A stretch of 64,000 nucleotides of DNA from Actinomadura graeca (GTDB lineage Bacteria; Actinomycetota; Actinomycetes; Streptosporangiales; Streptosporangiaceae), in assembly GCF_019175365.1 (NCBI RefSeq), contig NZ_CP059572.1, forward strand, positions 7,936,001-8,000,000, read 5' to 3'. Below are positions 1 to 9,363 of this stretch, in pieces (position 1 is the stretch's first letter; every line of letters starts with the position of its first letter). The position numbers were made by a program, and so were the translations under genes. The notes beneath the pieces were generated by a model, which saw nothing but the letters and a program-made list of their open reading frames with translations, did no database searches and had not been told where the DNA came from.

Positions 1-193
1 CCGGGCGGCCGCCGGGCCCCGCCCGGCCTCCTCCCAGGGCCGCGAGGTCGGCTTGTCCTGTCGCAAAACCGGGACTCCTTCGAACGGACGGGTCTTCCCG
101 CGGCCTTCCCGAAGATGACGGCTTCTACCGTCGCGCCGCCCCTGGTTCCGGCCTTCCGGACTGGATTGGTCAAACGGGGGTAAAGGCTGGGCC

Positions 194-1246
194 ATGGACC
201 ACCCCCGCCTGCGCCTCGGAGTCCTCGACATCGGTTCCAACTCCGCTCACCTGCGCATCGCCGACCTCAGCCCGGGACACGGGCCGGCCCCCGTGCGGTC
301 GGTCAAGAGCGCCGTGCGGCTGGCCGAGGCCACCGACCGGGAGGGCGTGATCGGGCGCCCGGCCGTCGGCCGGCTGGTCGGCGCGGTGCGCGAGGCCGCC
401 GTCGCCGCCGCCGTCAGCGACGTCCACGAGCTGGTCCCGCTCGCCACGTCCGCCCTGCGGGACGCCGCCAACCGCGACGCCGTCGCCGCGGAGGTCCGCG
501 CCGCCACCGGGATCTCGATCGGCTTCCTGTCGGGCGAGCAGGAGGCGCGCCTGACGTTCCTCGCGGCGCGCCGCTGGTACGGCTGGTCGGCGGGGCCGGT
601 GCTGCTCGCCGACATCGGCGGCGGGTCGACGGAGCTGGCCTACGGGGCCGGTGAGGAGCCCGAGATCGCGCTGTCCCTGCCGCTCGGGGCGGGCCGCCTC
701 ACGCGCCACCACCTGCCCGCCCGCCCGCCCGTCCCCAAGAAGAGGCGCAAGGCCCTGCGCAGGCATGTCCGGTCCGTCCTCGCCGAGACGGCGGCCGGGA
801 TCGCCGAACGCCCCGCGCCGGTGCGGGCCGTCGCCACGTCCAAGACGTTCACCCAGCTCGCGCGGCTGTGCGGCGCCCCCAAGAGCAAGGCGGGCCCGTA
901 CGCGGCCCGCAGGCTGGCGCGGCGCGACCTGCAAGACTGGATTCCCCGGCTCGCGACGCTGTCGAACGAGGAGCGGGCCGGCCTGCGCGGGGTCCGGGAG
1001 TCCCGCGCCCACCAGATCCTCGCCGGGGCGATCGTGGCCGAGGCGGTGATGGACGTCCTCTCGCTCGAAGCCCTCGACGTCTGCCCGTGGGCGCTCCGCG
1101 AGGGCATCTTCCTGCACCGGCTGGACGCCCTGACCGCCGGGCGCCCCGTCGGCTCGCCGTTCACGCCCGCCGAGGGGACGGGGTCCCTGCCACCCCCGGT
1201 CCCCGTCCGCCCGGAGCGGCGGCTGAGGGTCGCCGCCGCCCGGTAG
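194..1246 (+). CDS. Ppx/GppA-family exopolyphosphatase-like protein
   Basis: A 350-residue member of the Ppx/GppA phosphatase family, which hydrolyses terminal phosphates of polyphosphate or converts pppGpp to ppGpp; it shares the ASKHA actin/Hsp70-like ATPase fold. Visible family motifs are [13 protein letters not shown] near residue 12 (phosphate-1 loop), [11 protein letters not shown] near 115, [13 protein letters not shown] near 140 (phosphate-2 loop) and [13 protein letters not shown] near 215. It lacks the C-terminal HD-like domain of long Ppx enzymes, so it is the short actinobacterial form. Start is the ATG after an aaagg-like site. The last 35 residues are Pro/Arg-rich and probably disordered. 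Whether polyP or pppGpp is the substrate cannot be told from the sequence. Confidence 0.88.
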   Translation: MDHPRLRLGVLDIGSNSAHLRIADLSPGHGPAPVRSVKSAVRLAEATDREGVIGRPAVGRLVGAVREAAVAAAVSDVHELVPLATSALRDAANRDAVAAEVRAATGISIGFLSGEQEARLTFLAARRWYGWSAGPVLLADIGGGSTELAYGAGEEPEIALSLPLGAGRLTRHHLPARPPVPKKRRKALRRHVRSVLAETAAGIAERPAPVRAVATSKTFTQLARLCGAPKSKAGPYAARRLARRDLQDWIPRLATLSNEERAGLRGVRESRAHQILAGAIVAEAVMDVLSLEALDVCPWALREGIFLHRLDALTAGRPVGSPFTPAEGTGSLPPPVPVRPERRLRVAAAR

Positions 1247-1316
1247 GCGCGCCCCGGCGTTTGAACGCCCGTCCTTCCGGCAAGTCACCACAGGGGGGCG
1301 AGGGGGGGAGTGCCGG

Positions 1317-3005
1317 ATGACGGCCGTCCAGGACCGGCGGGACACCGGCGTCGCGGACGCGCTGGAGCGGCACCGGAAGGGCACGCGCTTCGGCGACGTC
1401 CTCGCCACCACCGACCACAAGGTCGTCGGGTACCTCTACCTAGCCACCTCGTTCACGATGTTCCTGATCGCCGGTGTCATGGCGATGGTGATGCGCGCGG
1501 AGCTCCTGAGGCCGGGCATGCAGGTCGTGACCGACGAGCGGTACAACCAGATGTTCACGATCCACGGCACGGTCATGCTGCTGCTGTTCGCGACGCCGCT
1601 GTTCGCCGGGTTCGCGAACGTGATCGTCCCGCTGCAGATCGGCGCGCCGGACGTGGCGTTCCCGCGGCTGAACACCCTCAGCTACTACCTGTTCCTGTTC
1701 GGCGCCCTGATGGTGCTGCTGGGCTTCGTCGTGCCGGGCGGCGCGGCGTCGTTCGGCTGGTTCGCCTACACGCCGCTGTCGTCGGAGACGTTCTCGCCGG
1801 GGCACGGCGGCGACCTGTGGGTGATGGGCCTCGTCCTGTCCGGTTTCGGGACGATCTTCACCGGGGTCAACCTGATCTCCACGATCATCACGATGCGCGC
1901 GCCGGGGATGGTGATGTTCCGGCTGCCGATCTTCACCTGGAACGTGCTGCTGACCAGCGTCATGGTGCTCATCGCCTTCCCCGTGCTCGCCGCCGCGCTG
2001 CTGGCCCTGGAGGCCGACCGGAGGCTGGGCGCGCACGTCTACGACCCCGGTCACGGGGGAGCGCTGCTCTGGCAGCACCTGTTCTGGTTCTTCGGCCATC
2101 CCGAGGTGTACATCGTGGCGCTGCCGTTCTTCGGCATCGTCACCGAGATCCTCCCGGTGTTCTCCCGCAAGCCGGTCTTCGGGTATCTCGCGCTCGTCGC
2201 GGCCACGATCGCGATCACGGGCCTGTCGATGACGGTGTGGGCCCACCACATGTTCGCGACCGGCCAGGTGCTGCTGCCGTTCTTCTCCTTCACCTCCTTC
2301 ATGATCGCCGTGCCGACCGGCATCAAGTTCTTCAACTGGGTCGGGACGATCTGGAAGGGGCAGCTGACGTTCGAGACGCCGATGCTGTGGGCCCTGGGGT
2401 TCCTCGTCACGTTCCTGTTCGGCGGCCTGACGGGGGTCATCCTGGCCTCACCGCCGATGGACTTCCACCTCACCGACTCGTACTTCGTGGTCGGACATTT
2501 CCACTACGTCCTGTTCGGCACCGTCGTGTTCGCGATGTTCGGCGGCTTCTACTTCTGGTGGCCCAAGATGACGGGCAAGAAGCTGGACGAGACCTGGGGG
2601 AAGATCCATTTCTGGTCGCTGTTCGCCGGGTTCCACACGACGTTCCTCGTCCAGCACTGGCTCGGCGCCGAGGGGATGCCCCGCCGCGTCGACGACTACG
2701 CCGGCGGGTTCGCCACGCTGAACATGGTGTCGTCGATCGGCTCGTTCGTCCTCGGCGCGTCCACGTTCGCGTTCCTGTGGAACATCTGGCGGACGCACAA
2801 ACGGGGCGAGCGCGTCGGCGTGGACGATCCGTGGGGTTTCGGCGGGTCGCTGGAGTGGGCGACCTCCTGCCCGCCGCCCCGCCACAACTTCACCGCGATG
2901 CCGCGCATCAGGTCGCTGCGGCCCGCGTTCGACCTGCACTACCCGCCGGCGGAGCCGCCCCAGGAGGCCGAGCCCGCGCTTCCCCAGCCCCCGCCGTACG
3001 GCTGA
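1317..3005 (+). CDS. ctaD: Cytochrome c oxidase subunit I (aa3-type)
   Basis: Catalytic haem-copper subunit of a terminal oxidase in the cytoplasmic membrane, 562 residues with about 12 transmembrane segments. Key sites are visible: IHGTVM near residue 82 (low-spin haem His), [10 protein letters not shown] near 260 (Cu-B His and the cross-linked Tyr), AHHMFATG near 309 (Cu-B His pair) and GHFHYVLFG near 393 (haem a3 and haem a His). A GGGG-rich ribosome site lies just upstream of the ATG. No ctaC, ctaE, ctaF or assembly genes are adjacent; the neighbour is a convergent cytochrome b gene ending 18 bp away. It is therefore probably a second ctaD copy outside the main oxidase cluster, though the main cluster is not visible here. 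Confidence 0.95.
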   Translation: MTAVQDRRDTGVADALERHRKGTRFGDVLATTDHKVVGYLYLATSFTMFLIAGVMAMVMRAELLRPGMQVVTDERYNQMFTIHGTVMLLLFATPLFAGFANVIVPLQIGAPDVAFPRLNTLSYYLFLFGALMVLLGFVVPGGAASFGWFAYTPLSSETFSPGHGGDLWVMGLVLSGFGTIFTGVNLISTIITMRAPGMVMFRLPIFTWNVLLTSVMVLIAFPVLAAALLALEADRRLGAHVYDPGHGGALLWQHLFWFFGHPEVYIVALPFFGIVTEILPVFSRKPVFGYLALVAATIAITGLSMTVWAHHMFATGQVLLPFFSFTSFMIAVPTGIKFFNWVGTIWKGQLTFETPMLWALGFLVTFLFGGLTGVILASPPMDFHLTDSYFVVGHFHYVLFGTVVFAMFGGFYFWWPKMTGKKLDETWGKIHFWSLFAGFHTTFLVQHWLGAEGMPRRVDDYAGGFATLNMVSSIGSFVLGASTFAFLWNIWRTHKRGERVGVDDPWGFGGSLEWATSCPPPRHNFTAMPRIRSLRPAFDLHYPPAEPPQEAEPALPQPPPYG

Positions 3006-3022
3006 GCGCGCCGCCGGGCCGG

Positions 3023-4699
3023 CTAGTCCCCTGGCCGCCCGTCCGGCGTCGCGGGGCCCCCGGCTTGCCCGTCATGCCCGTCGTGCCCCTCATGGCCGGC
3101 GTGCTCGTGGTCGCCTTGGCCGCCGCCGCGGGACTCGCACTGGTAGTCGAAGTAGAACCGGTTCAGGCGCGTGCGGACCTGGGCGCGGGCGCGGCCCGGC
3201 GTCGGGAGCGGGATGATGTGCCGCGGATAGGAGGCCACCAGCTCCTGCGGCCTGCGGGTCAGGAGGACGGCCTCCTCCTCGTCGGAGGGCGGCTCGTGAC
3301 GTTCGGCGAACCCGCCGTCCGGTGTCAGCCTGACCAGCCCGGTCTCCACGCCCTCCTCCCGGACGCGCAGGTCGCGGCGCTGGAGGCTCAGGCAGGCCCG
3401 CCGGGTGAGCGCGAAGGCCAGGAACGGGAAGACGAAGAAGCCCACGCGGAAGAACCACGTCGTCGCGTACAGCGGAAGGCCGAAGGTGTAGGAGAGGACG
3501 TCGTTGCCCCCGGCCGCCCAAAGGTTGCCGTACCAGGCGATCACCGCGCCGCCGATGCCGGTCCTGGTGGCCGCGTTGCGCGGCCGGTCCAGCAGATGGT
3601 GGACGCGGCGGTCCCCGGTCGCCCAGCGCTCGGCGAAAGGGTAGAGGGCGATGCATGTGAAGAACGCCCCGGGCAGCACGATCGTGGGCAGGAACACGTT
3701 CCAGCCAACGGTGTGGCCCGCCACCGTCGTGGTCAGCGGCGGCATGATCCGCAGCGCGCCCTCCAGGAACCCCACGTACCAGTCCGGCTGCGAGGCGGTC
3801 GAGACCTGCGAGGGCTCGTAGGGGCCGTACAGCCACACCGGGTTGACCTGGAGCAACGTCGCCATCGCGGCCAGGACGCCGAGGGTGTAGAGGAAGTAGG
3901 CGCCGCTCTGCGCGGCGAAGTGCGGGTACGCGGGATGGCCCGAGACGCGTGACTCGCGGCGCCCCTTCGCGGGGAACTGGGTGTGCGTCTGGTGCCAGAG
4001 GATCATCAGGTGGGCGGTGATCAAGCCGAGCAGAAGGCCCGGGACCAGCAGGATGTGCACCGTGAACAGCCGGGGGATGAAGTCCTCGTCGGGGAACTCG
4101 CCGCCGAACACGAACATGCTCACGTAGGTGCCGGCGACGGGGATCGACAGCATGATGCCCTGCGCGATCCGCAGGCCGGTGCCCGACAGCAGGTCGTCCG
4201 GCAGCGAGTACCCGGCGAAGCCCTCGGCGAGCGCGAGCGTGAACAGCGTGACCCCGATCAGCCAGTTGATCTCGCGGGGACGGCGGAACGCGCCGGTGAA
4301 GAAGATCCGCAGCAGGTGCGCGCAGATCGCCGCGACGAAGACGTTCGCGGCCCAGTGGTGGATCTGCCGCATCAGCAGCCCGCCGCGCACGTCGAACGAC
4401 AGGTGCAGCGTGGACGCGTACGCCTGGCTGACCCGCAGTCCCCGCAGCGGCGCGTACGACCCGTCGTAGACGGCGGGGGCCGAGCTGGGCTGGAAGAACA
4501 GCGTCAGGTAGACGCCGGTGAGCAGCAGGACGACGAACGAGTACAGGGCGATCTCGCCGAGCAGGAACGACCAGTGGCCCGGGAACGCCTTGCGGAGGTT
4601 CCGCCTCAGGAACCCGGCGGCGCCGAGCCGGTCGTCCACACCCCGTGCGAGATCCCCGGTCAGCCTCCCGGCGGCCGCCCCGCCGTTCCGTGCCGCCAT
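3023..4699 (-). CDS. qcrB: Cytochrome bc1 complex cytochrome b subunit
   Basis: A 558-residue cytochrome b of the quinol:cytochrome c reductase. The N-terminal half has haem ligand regions (RQIHHWAANVFVAAICAH near residue 112; FTVHILLVPGLLLGLITAH near 212). QPDWYVGFLEG near 305 is the actinobacterial version of the Qo-site PEWY motif. The C-terminal extension typical of actinobacteria ends in a His/Gly/Asp-rich tail (DHEHAGHEGHDGHDGQ) that could bind metal. Genes for the Rieske protein (qcrA) and dihaem c1 (qcrC) are absent, so this is an orphan paralogue paired convergently with ctaD. The start ATG gives the expected amphipathic N-terminus before the first helix. Confidence 0.92.
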   Translation of the reverse strand: MAARNGGAAAGRLTGDLARGVDDRLGAAGFLRRNLRKAFPGHWSFLLGEIALYSFVVLLLTGVYLTLFFQPSSAPAVYDGSYAPLRGLRVSQAYASTLHLSFDVRGGLLMRQIHHWAANVFVAAICAHLLRIFFTGAFRRPREINWLIGVTLFTLALAEGFAGYSLPDDLLSGTGLRIAQGIMLSIPVAGTYVSMFVFGGEFPDEDFIPRLFTVHILLVPGLLLGLITAHLMILWHQTHTQFPAKGRRESRVSGHPAYPHFAAQSGAYFLYTLGVLAAMATLLQVNPVWLYGPYEPSQVSTASQPDWYVGFLEGALRIMPPLTTTVAGHTVGWNVFLPTIVLPGAFFTCIALYPFAERWATGDRRVHHLLDRPRNAATRTGIGGAVIAWYGNLWAAGGNDVLSYTFGLPLYATTWFFRVGFFVFPFLAFALTRRACLSLQRRDLRVREEGVETGLVRLTPDGGFAERHEPPSDEEEAVLLTRRPQELVASYPRHIIPLPTPGRARAQVRTRLNRFYFDYQCESRGGGQGDHEHAGHEGHDGHDGQAGGPATPDGRPGD

Positions 4700-4881
4700 G
4701 AGCGTTCTCCCTGGCCAGCTGGGTTACGGTGATCTGCGATACCCGGGGCCGGGATGGTCAAACGGCGGCGCCTCAGCGCCCGCCGTACAGCCCGGCCGTC
4801 AGACCGTGTGACGGCCCATCGCCGCCCAGGCGTATCCGATCCGCAGCCGGGTGTGCCCGCTGGTCGCGTCCGCCGACCTCG

Positions 4882-5787
4882 TCACGGTCCTGGGGACGCC
4901 GCGGGCCTACCGGAATGCGCCGCGTACAGGACGTCGCGCAGCCCGGGAAGTGACTCCCGGTCGCCGCGCCAGACCAGGCGCAGGCTGAGGCTGGGCGCGT
5001 CCAGCGCGAGCCGCACGAGGGTCCCCGCGTCCAGCCGCTCCCGGACGGCGGACTCGGGGAGGAGCGCGATGCCGAGCCCCCGCTCCGCCCAGGAGGCCAT
5101 CACGGTCACGCTCCCGGCCCTGACCCGCTCGACGCCCGGCCCGAGCAGGCGCTCGCCCGCCAGCCGGAACGAGCAGGCGGGGACGTTGACCAGCAGCCTC
5201 TCCCCGTCCAGATCCTCCGGGGCCAGGGGCGGGGCCCCGGCGAGGGGATGCCCGGGCGCGGCGACGAGCGCGAGCGGGACGGGCTCCAGGTCGACGAAGT
5301 CCAGCGGCGCGGACGGCGGCGCGAATCCGAGGCCGCCGAGCCCGGCGCCGCGGTCGAGCAGGAGCGCGGCGTCCAGGTCACCGGCGGCGACCCCGGCCAG
5401 GAGCCGGTCGCGGGCGACGTCCGAGCGGACCTCGACCCGCAGCCCGGGCCGCCGCTCGGCGAGCCGCGCCAGCACGCCGGGCACGTGCGTCGCGGCGATG
5501 GTCTCCAGCGCGCCGAGCCGCACCGCGGGCCACGTTCCGCCGACGTCCCGGCGCGCCTGCTCCGCCTGCAGCAGCAGCCGCCCGGCCCAGCCGCGCAGCC
5601 GCTCGCCCGCGGCGGTCGGCCGCATGCCCGTCGGGCCCCGGTCGAACAGCGCCACGTCCAGCGACCGCTCCAGGGCCCGGATCTGCTCCGACACCGACGA
5701 GGGCGCGAGCCCGAGCGCGTTGGCGGCGTCGGTGACCGTCCCGTGCTCGGCGACGGCCTCGAACGTCCGCAGCTGGCGCAGCTCCAT
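4882..5787 (-). CDS. LysR-family transcriptional regulator
   Basis: 301 residues. The N-terminal winged helix-turn-helix is canonical: MELRQLRTFEAVAEHG, then DAANALGLAPSSVSEQIRALERSLDVALFDR, ending near residue 60. The remainder is the two-lobed LysR substrate domain that binds a small-molecule co-inducer. It is transcribed toward qcrB, with 182 bp between its stop and the qcrB start, and lies 77 bp from the end of the upstream PrsW gene, so no classical divergent target is present. The likely target is unknown; autoregulation or control of qcrB are inferences only. Confidence 0.9.
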   Translation of the reverse strand: MELRQLRTFEAVAEHGTVTDAANALGLAPSSVSEQIRALERSLDVALFDRGPTGMRPTAAGERLRGWAGRLLLQAEQARRDVGGTWPAVRLGALETIAATHVPGVLARLAERRPGLRVEVRSDVARDRLLAGVAAGDLDAALLLDRGAGLGGLGFAPPSAPLDFVDLEPVPLALVAAPGHPLAGAPPLAPEDLDGERLLVNVPACSFRLAGERLLGPGVERVRAGSVTVMASWAERGLGIALLPESAVRERLDAGTLVRLALDAPSLSLRLVWRGDRESLPGLRDVLYAAHSGRPAASPGP

Positions 5788-5864
5788 GCACCGACAACGA
5801 GGCGAAATCTTTCGGCTATTCCGAACGCGTCATCCGCGCGGGCCGGTGGAGGCGGGCGCCGTGG

Positions 5865-6950
5865 TCACGCGAGCCGGGGGCGCTGGGCCGCCTTGAGGAG
5901 GTGCCGCAGGTCCCGGATGTCGGCGCGCAGTCGCTCCGCCGCCCCCGGATCCGGCTCCAGGCCGCCGAGACCGTCGTCGAGCAGGTCCAGTTCGGCGGCC
6001 CGGAGCCGGGCGAGCAGCCGCCGCGGCTCACCGGCCGGGACGTCCCACCGCTCCTTGCGCCGCCACTTGCGGTAGGTGAGGACGTGGCTCTCACCCGGGA
6101 CCAGGACGCCCCGGAAGGTCTCGGCGTTCGCCGCCCGCCGGAACCGGACCATGTACCGGTACCGCGCGGCCCGGTAGGTCACCACCGCGACGATCAGGAT
6201 CGGCGCGCCCTTGAACGGCAGCAGCGCCACACCGGGCATCACCGGCGCGTCCCACCACGAGTGCAGCGCCATCGCCAGGACGACCGCGGCGCACGCGAGC
6301 GCCACGGACCACCGGGACGCGCGACCCAGCACGCAGCCGAGGCCCGCGCCGCCGACCGCCGTCATCGCCCAGTGGCTCGCCCAGGCCCCGCCGACCATCC
6401 GGCTCCCGAACGAGAAGAACGCCGCGTTCGCGTCCTGCGTGGCGCCGGTCAGCACGATCGTGTTCAGCACGTAGAGGAAGTTCTCCGACACCTGGAAGCC
6501 CAGGCCCACCAGCGCCCCGTACCCGTAGCCGTCCAGCGGCCCCCGGACGGCGTGCGGCACGATCAACGCCAGCACCACCACGCCGAGCAGCTTGAGGATC
6601 TCCTCGTCGACCGGCGCGATGATGGCCGCGCCCCACGTCGCGCCGAAGTCCGGGCCCGCGGTCTTGCCGAGCACCGCCTGGAAGGCGGCGTTGACCGGCA
6701 GCGCCAGCCCGAACGCGGCCAGCCCTCCCCATCCGACGGCGATCAGCGCGTGGCCGAGCGGGCGTGTCCGCACCGGGTGCAGCCGCCGGAGCACCCAGAT
6801 CCCGCCGACGAGGACGGGCGTCAGCAGCGCGAACCCCGCCAGCGCCCCGGCCGGGAACGCGCGGACCTGCGCCTGGAGCGCGTCGCGGGCGACCCAGGCG
6901 CCGATCAGGCAGGTGGCCGCCCACAGCCAGAACGCCGGACGGCCGGTCAC
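5865..6950 (-). CDS. PrsW-family glutamic intramembrane protease
   Basis: 361 residues, multi-spanning membrane protein. The three PrsW signature blocks are present: APVDEEILKLLG (EExxK), GLGFQVSENFLYVL (FxxxEN) and HSWWDAP (HxxxD). PrsW enzymes cut membrane-bound anti-sigma factors or other single-pass proteins. The start chosen is GTG at 6950: its GTGA overlaps the TGA of the upstream gene, giving translational coupling, and the first hydrophobic helix begins six residues later. An upstream in-frame extension to 7202 is Arg/His-rich and lies inside the preceding gene, so it was discarded. The C-terminal about 110 residues are cytosolic, charged and end in a predicted helical bundle; no function is recognised for that part. 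Confidence 0.85.
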   Translation of the reverse strand: MTGRPAFWLWAATCLIGAWVARDALQAQVRAFPAGALAGFALLTPVLVGGIWVLRRLHPVRTRPLGHALIAVGWGGLAAFGLALPVNAAFQAVLGKTAGPDFGATWGAAIIAPVDEEILKLLGVVVLALIVPHAVRGPLDGYGYGALVGLGFQVSENFLYVLNTIVLTGATQDANAAFFSFGSRMVGGAWASHWAMTAVGGAGLGCVLGRASRWSVALACAAVVLAMALHSWWDAPVMPGVALLPFKGAPILIVAVVTYRAARYRYMVRFRRAANAETFRGVLVPGESHVLTYRKWRRKERWDVPAGEPRRLLARLRAAELDLLDDGLGGLEPDPGAAERLRADIRDLRHLLKAAQRPRLA

Positions 6951-7558
6951 GGTGAGATCCGCACGGTCCGCATCATGGCGTCGACCTGCGCCGCCACGCG
7001 CCGGTACGCCCCGGGCGGTCCCGACGCGGTGACCGTCGCGCCGAGCCTCCTGGTCGCGAACACGGCGGCGGTCCCGGCCCGGCCGTCCCCGGTGAGGTGT
7101 CCGGTGAGGCCCCTCAGCCCGTGCACGGTGGTGATCGTGGCCGGTGCCGTGCCCAGCCGCCTGTCCCGGCCCACCGTGACGAGCTTCGCGAGGCCGTCCC
7201 ACAGCGCGGGGGCGTCCAGCGGCGCGAGCGGGACCACCACGCTGATGTTGAACGCGACCTCATCCCTGGTCAGGAACGCGTTCCCGCCGAGGAACGAGCG
7301 TTCCTCGCTGAGCGTCCAGCCCGCGGACGGGACCGCGAACGACACCGGCCGGGTGCCGTCGCGCTCCGTCCCGACCGACAGCACCGTCCCCGGGCGGACC
7401 GGCCGCCCGCCGGCGCCCAGTGCCGCGTCCAGCAGCGGTAACCCCGCCCCGAGCACGAGCAGCACGCACGCGACGAGACCGGTGCCCCACCATCTGACCC
7501 GCGTCACCCGGCCCCCCGGAACGGACATGGCCCTGTACATGCCATGTTCCGCGGGCAT
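6947..7558 (-). CDS. Membrane-anchored hypothetical protein coupled to PrsW
   Basis: Up to 203 residues with a single hydrophobic segment near residues 23-45 (WWGTGLVACVLLVLGAGLPL) and an extracytoplasmic remainder of about 155 residues. No known domain is recognised. Because its stop overlaps the PrsW start, it is a natural candidate partner or substrate for that protease (inference). The start is uncertain: ATG at 7558, 7540 or 7528, or a GTG near residue 18 that follows a G-rich site, would all keep the membrane segment. Confidence 0.65.
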   Translation of the reverse strand: MPAEHGMYRAMSVPGGRVTRVRWWGTGLVACVLLVLGAGLPLLDAALGAGGRPVRPGTVLSVGTERDGTRPVSFAVPSAGWTLSEERSFLGGNAFLTRDEVAFNISVVVPLAPLDAPALWDGLAKLVTVGRDRRLGTAPATITTVHGLRGLTGHLTGDGRAGTAAVFATRRLGATVTASGPPGAYRRVAAQVDAMMRTVRISP

Positions 7559-7584
7559 ACCCCCCGTTCAGCCGCTAAACGGCT

Positions 7585-8367
7585 TCATGTCCAGTGCGCG
7601 GGCCTCTCCAGGGCCGCCGGAAGCCGGGTCGCGCCGTCGCCTCTGGCAGCGTTGACCTGCGCCTGCGTGAGGAACAGCGCGTCCCGCAGGTCCGCGCCGC
7701 GCAGGTCGGCGTCCCGCAGGTCGGCCCCGAGCAGATCGGCGTCCCGCAGGTCGGCGTCGCGGAGACCGGCCGCGATCAGCCGGGCGCCCCGCAGGCTCGC
7801 GCCGCGCAGGTCGGCGCCTTCCAGCACGGCGCCGATGAGGTCGGCCCGCCGCAGGTCCTTGCCGCCGGGGCCGCGCGCCAGCTCGCTGACCCTGCGCAAC
7901 AGGGGATCGACGGCCTTCCAGAGCGCCTCCTGATCCACGGCCGCGAGGTCGCCGGGACCGCCGCCGGAGAAGCGCTCGACCCGCGCCACCGCCCGCCGGA
8001 GATCGCCGCCGACCGGTCCGGCGGCGGGCATCGCCAGTGCTTCACGCAGGTACCACAGCAGCTCGTGGAGCCGCCGCATGACCGAGAAGGCCGCGAACAT
8101 CTCGGACGCGCCGCCCTGACGCCAGTCGCGCCCGCCGAACGTCTCCTGGGAGACCCTCTGACCTGCCCCAAAGCAGTCGAAAACGGCACAACCGGGAAAT
8201 CCTTGTCCCCTCAGATCGGTATGGACGCCGCATCGGAAATCGGCCAGCAGGTTCCGGCAGGGCTCCCCGGCGTCCTTGCCGAAGGCGAAATCGGCCGACC
8301 GCGCGAAGGGGAGCGCCACGCAGCACAAGCCGAAACAGCGCGCGCAATCCGCTTTCAGCCCCGGCAC
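7585..8367 (-). CDS. Cys-cluster pentapeptide-repeat protein
   Basis: 260 residues in two parts. The N-terminus has a YkgJ-like cysteine cluster (CARCFGLCCVAL near residue 8, further Cys near 37, 46, 60 and 65) likely to bind Zn or an Fe-S centre. The C-terminal half from about residue 168 has A(D/N)Lxx pentapeptide repeats (RADLIGAVLEGADLRGASL and on) that form a right-handed quadrilateral beta-helix. The middle contains an Ala-rich helical linker. The biochemical role is unknown; DNA mimicry as in MfpA-type repeat proteins is possible but unsupported. The gene is alone, with non-coding gaps on both sides. Confidence 0.8.
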   Translation of the reverse strand: MPGLKADCARCFGLCCVALPFARSADFAFGKDAGEPCRNLLADFRCGVHTDLRGQGFPGCAVFDCFGAGQRVSQETFGGRDWRQGGASEMFAAFSVMRRLHELLWYLREALAMPAAGPVGGDLRRAVARVERFSGGGPGDLAAVDQEALWKAVDPLLRRVSELARGPGGKDLRRADLIGAVLEGADLRGASLRGARLIAAGLRDADLRDADLLGADLRDADLRGADLRDALFLTQAQVNAARGDGATRLPAALERPAHWT

Positions 8368-8480
8368 CGCACCATGCTATTCGCCGGTCCGCGCGCCCGT
8401 TCACACGCTCCGGCCATCCCCCGAGGGCCGCGGCGCCGCGTCAGGCGCGAGGGCGCCGTGTCGAACCCGATGACGCCGTG

Positions 8481-9191
8481 TCAGGCCGCGTCGTGGAAGA
8501 CCAGTCCCAGCGTGCGCCGGTGCCCGGACCTGACCACGCTGACGCCGTGCCGGACCGGGGCGGCCGACCACCCCCGTTTCGTCCGGACGGGCCGGTCGCG
8601 CGTCGTGAAGATCAGCCCGCGGCCCCGGGGGAGGAGCGTCGCCGTCCCGCGCGACTGGGCCCGCGCCCGCTGCTCGACCATGAGGAACTCTCCGCCGGTG
8701 TAGTCCGCGCCGGGCTCGTCCAGGCCGATGACGACCTGGAGCGGGAACACCAGGTCCCCGTAAAGGTCGCGGTGCAGCGCGTTCCACCCGTCCCGCCCGT
8801 ATCGCAGGAGGATCGGCGTGGGCTTGGACTGCCCGGCCGCGTGGCACATGCCGAGCCACTCCTCCAGGGTGTCCGGCCAGGGTGCGGGGCGTCCGAGCCT
8901 TCCGGCCCAGTCCCGCGCGATGGGCAGCAGCCGCGGGTACAGCGCCGTCCGCAACTCACGGACCGCCTCCGGGAACGGCTCGGCGAAGTACCGGTACTGT
9001 CCGGCCCCGAAGCGGTAGCGCTCCATATCGATCGTGGATCGGAAACGTCCCGCCTCCTCGTACAGGGCGGCCACGTCCGCGCACTCGTCCTCGGCCAGCA
9101 GCTCGGGCGTCACGGCGAAACCGTAGGCGTCGACCTCGCGGCCGAGCGCGTCCCAGTCGCCACGCGCGACCCTGCTCGCGTAGATGCTCAT
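8481..9191 (-). CDS. 2-oxoglutarate/Fe(II)-dependent oxygenase
   Basis: 236 residues with the cupin-like double-stranded beta-helix of the prolyl-4-hydroxylase superfamily. The iron triad can be read as H and D of ALHRDLYGDL near residue 126 and the distal His of VRHGVSVV near 210, with a 2OG-binding Arg in GHRRTLGLVFHDAA near 225. GGEFLMVEQRARAQ is a typical strand of the family. The substrate is unknown; related bacterial proteins hydroxylate protein prolines or other residues. Divergent from the HemK-like methyltransferase gene across 172 bp. Confidence 0.82.
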   Translation of the reverse strand: MSIYASRVARGDWDALGREVDAYGFAVTPELLAEDECADVAALYEEAGRFRSTIDMERYRFGAGQYRYFAEPFPEAVRELRTALYPRLLPIARDWAGRLGRPAPWPDTLEEWLGMCHAAGQSKPTPILLRYGRDGWNALHRDLYGDLVFPLQVVIGLDEPGADYTGGEFLMVEQRARAQSRGTATLLPRGRGLIFTTRDRPVRTKRGWSAAPVRHGVSVVRSGHRRTLGLVFHDAA

Positions 9192-9363
9192 ATCCGTTGA
9201 ACCCCGGCCGGGTACCGTGCGTTGCGGCCGCGGTAGGGTTTTCCCGTCGATCGGCGATCAGGCGAGGAGGTGAGTCCCGTTCCCGCACGTACAGGCCGGG
9301 CGCTCCCGTCCCGCCGCAGGGGCTAGGGCGGCGCGCCCGCGAGGCTTCCCTGAAGGGCACCCG

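Noticed and set aside
1310..3952. 880-codon plus-strand frame over ctaD and qcrB
   Set aside because: High-GC shadow: Arg/Pro-rich text without motifs, while both underlying genes show full haem ligands.
9270..9326. 18-codon leader ORF before the HemK-like gene
   Set aside because: The GTG is inside the GAGGAGGTGA site itself and the peptide has no recognisable feature; too weak to list as a gene.
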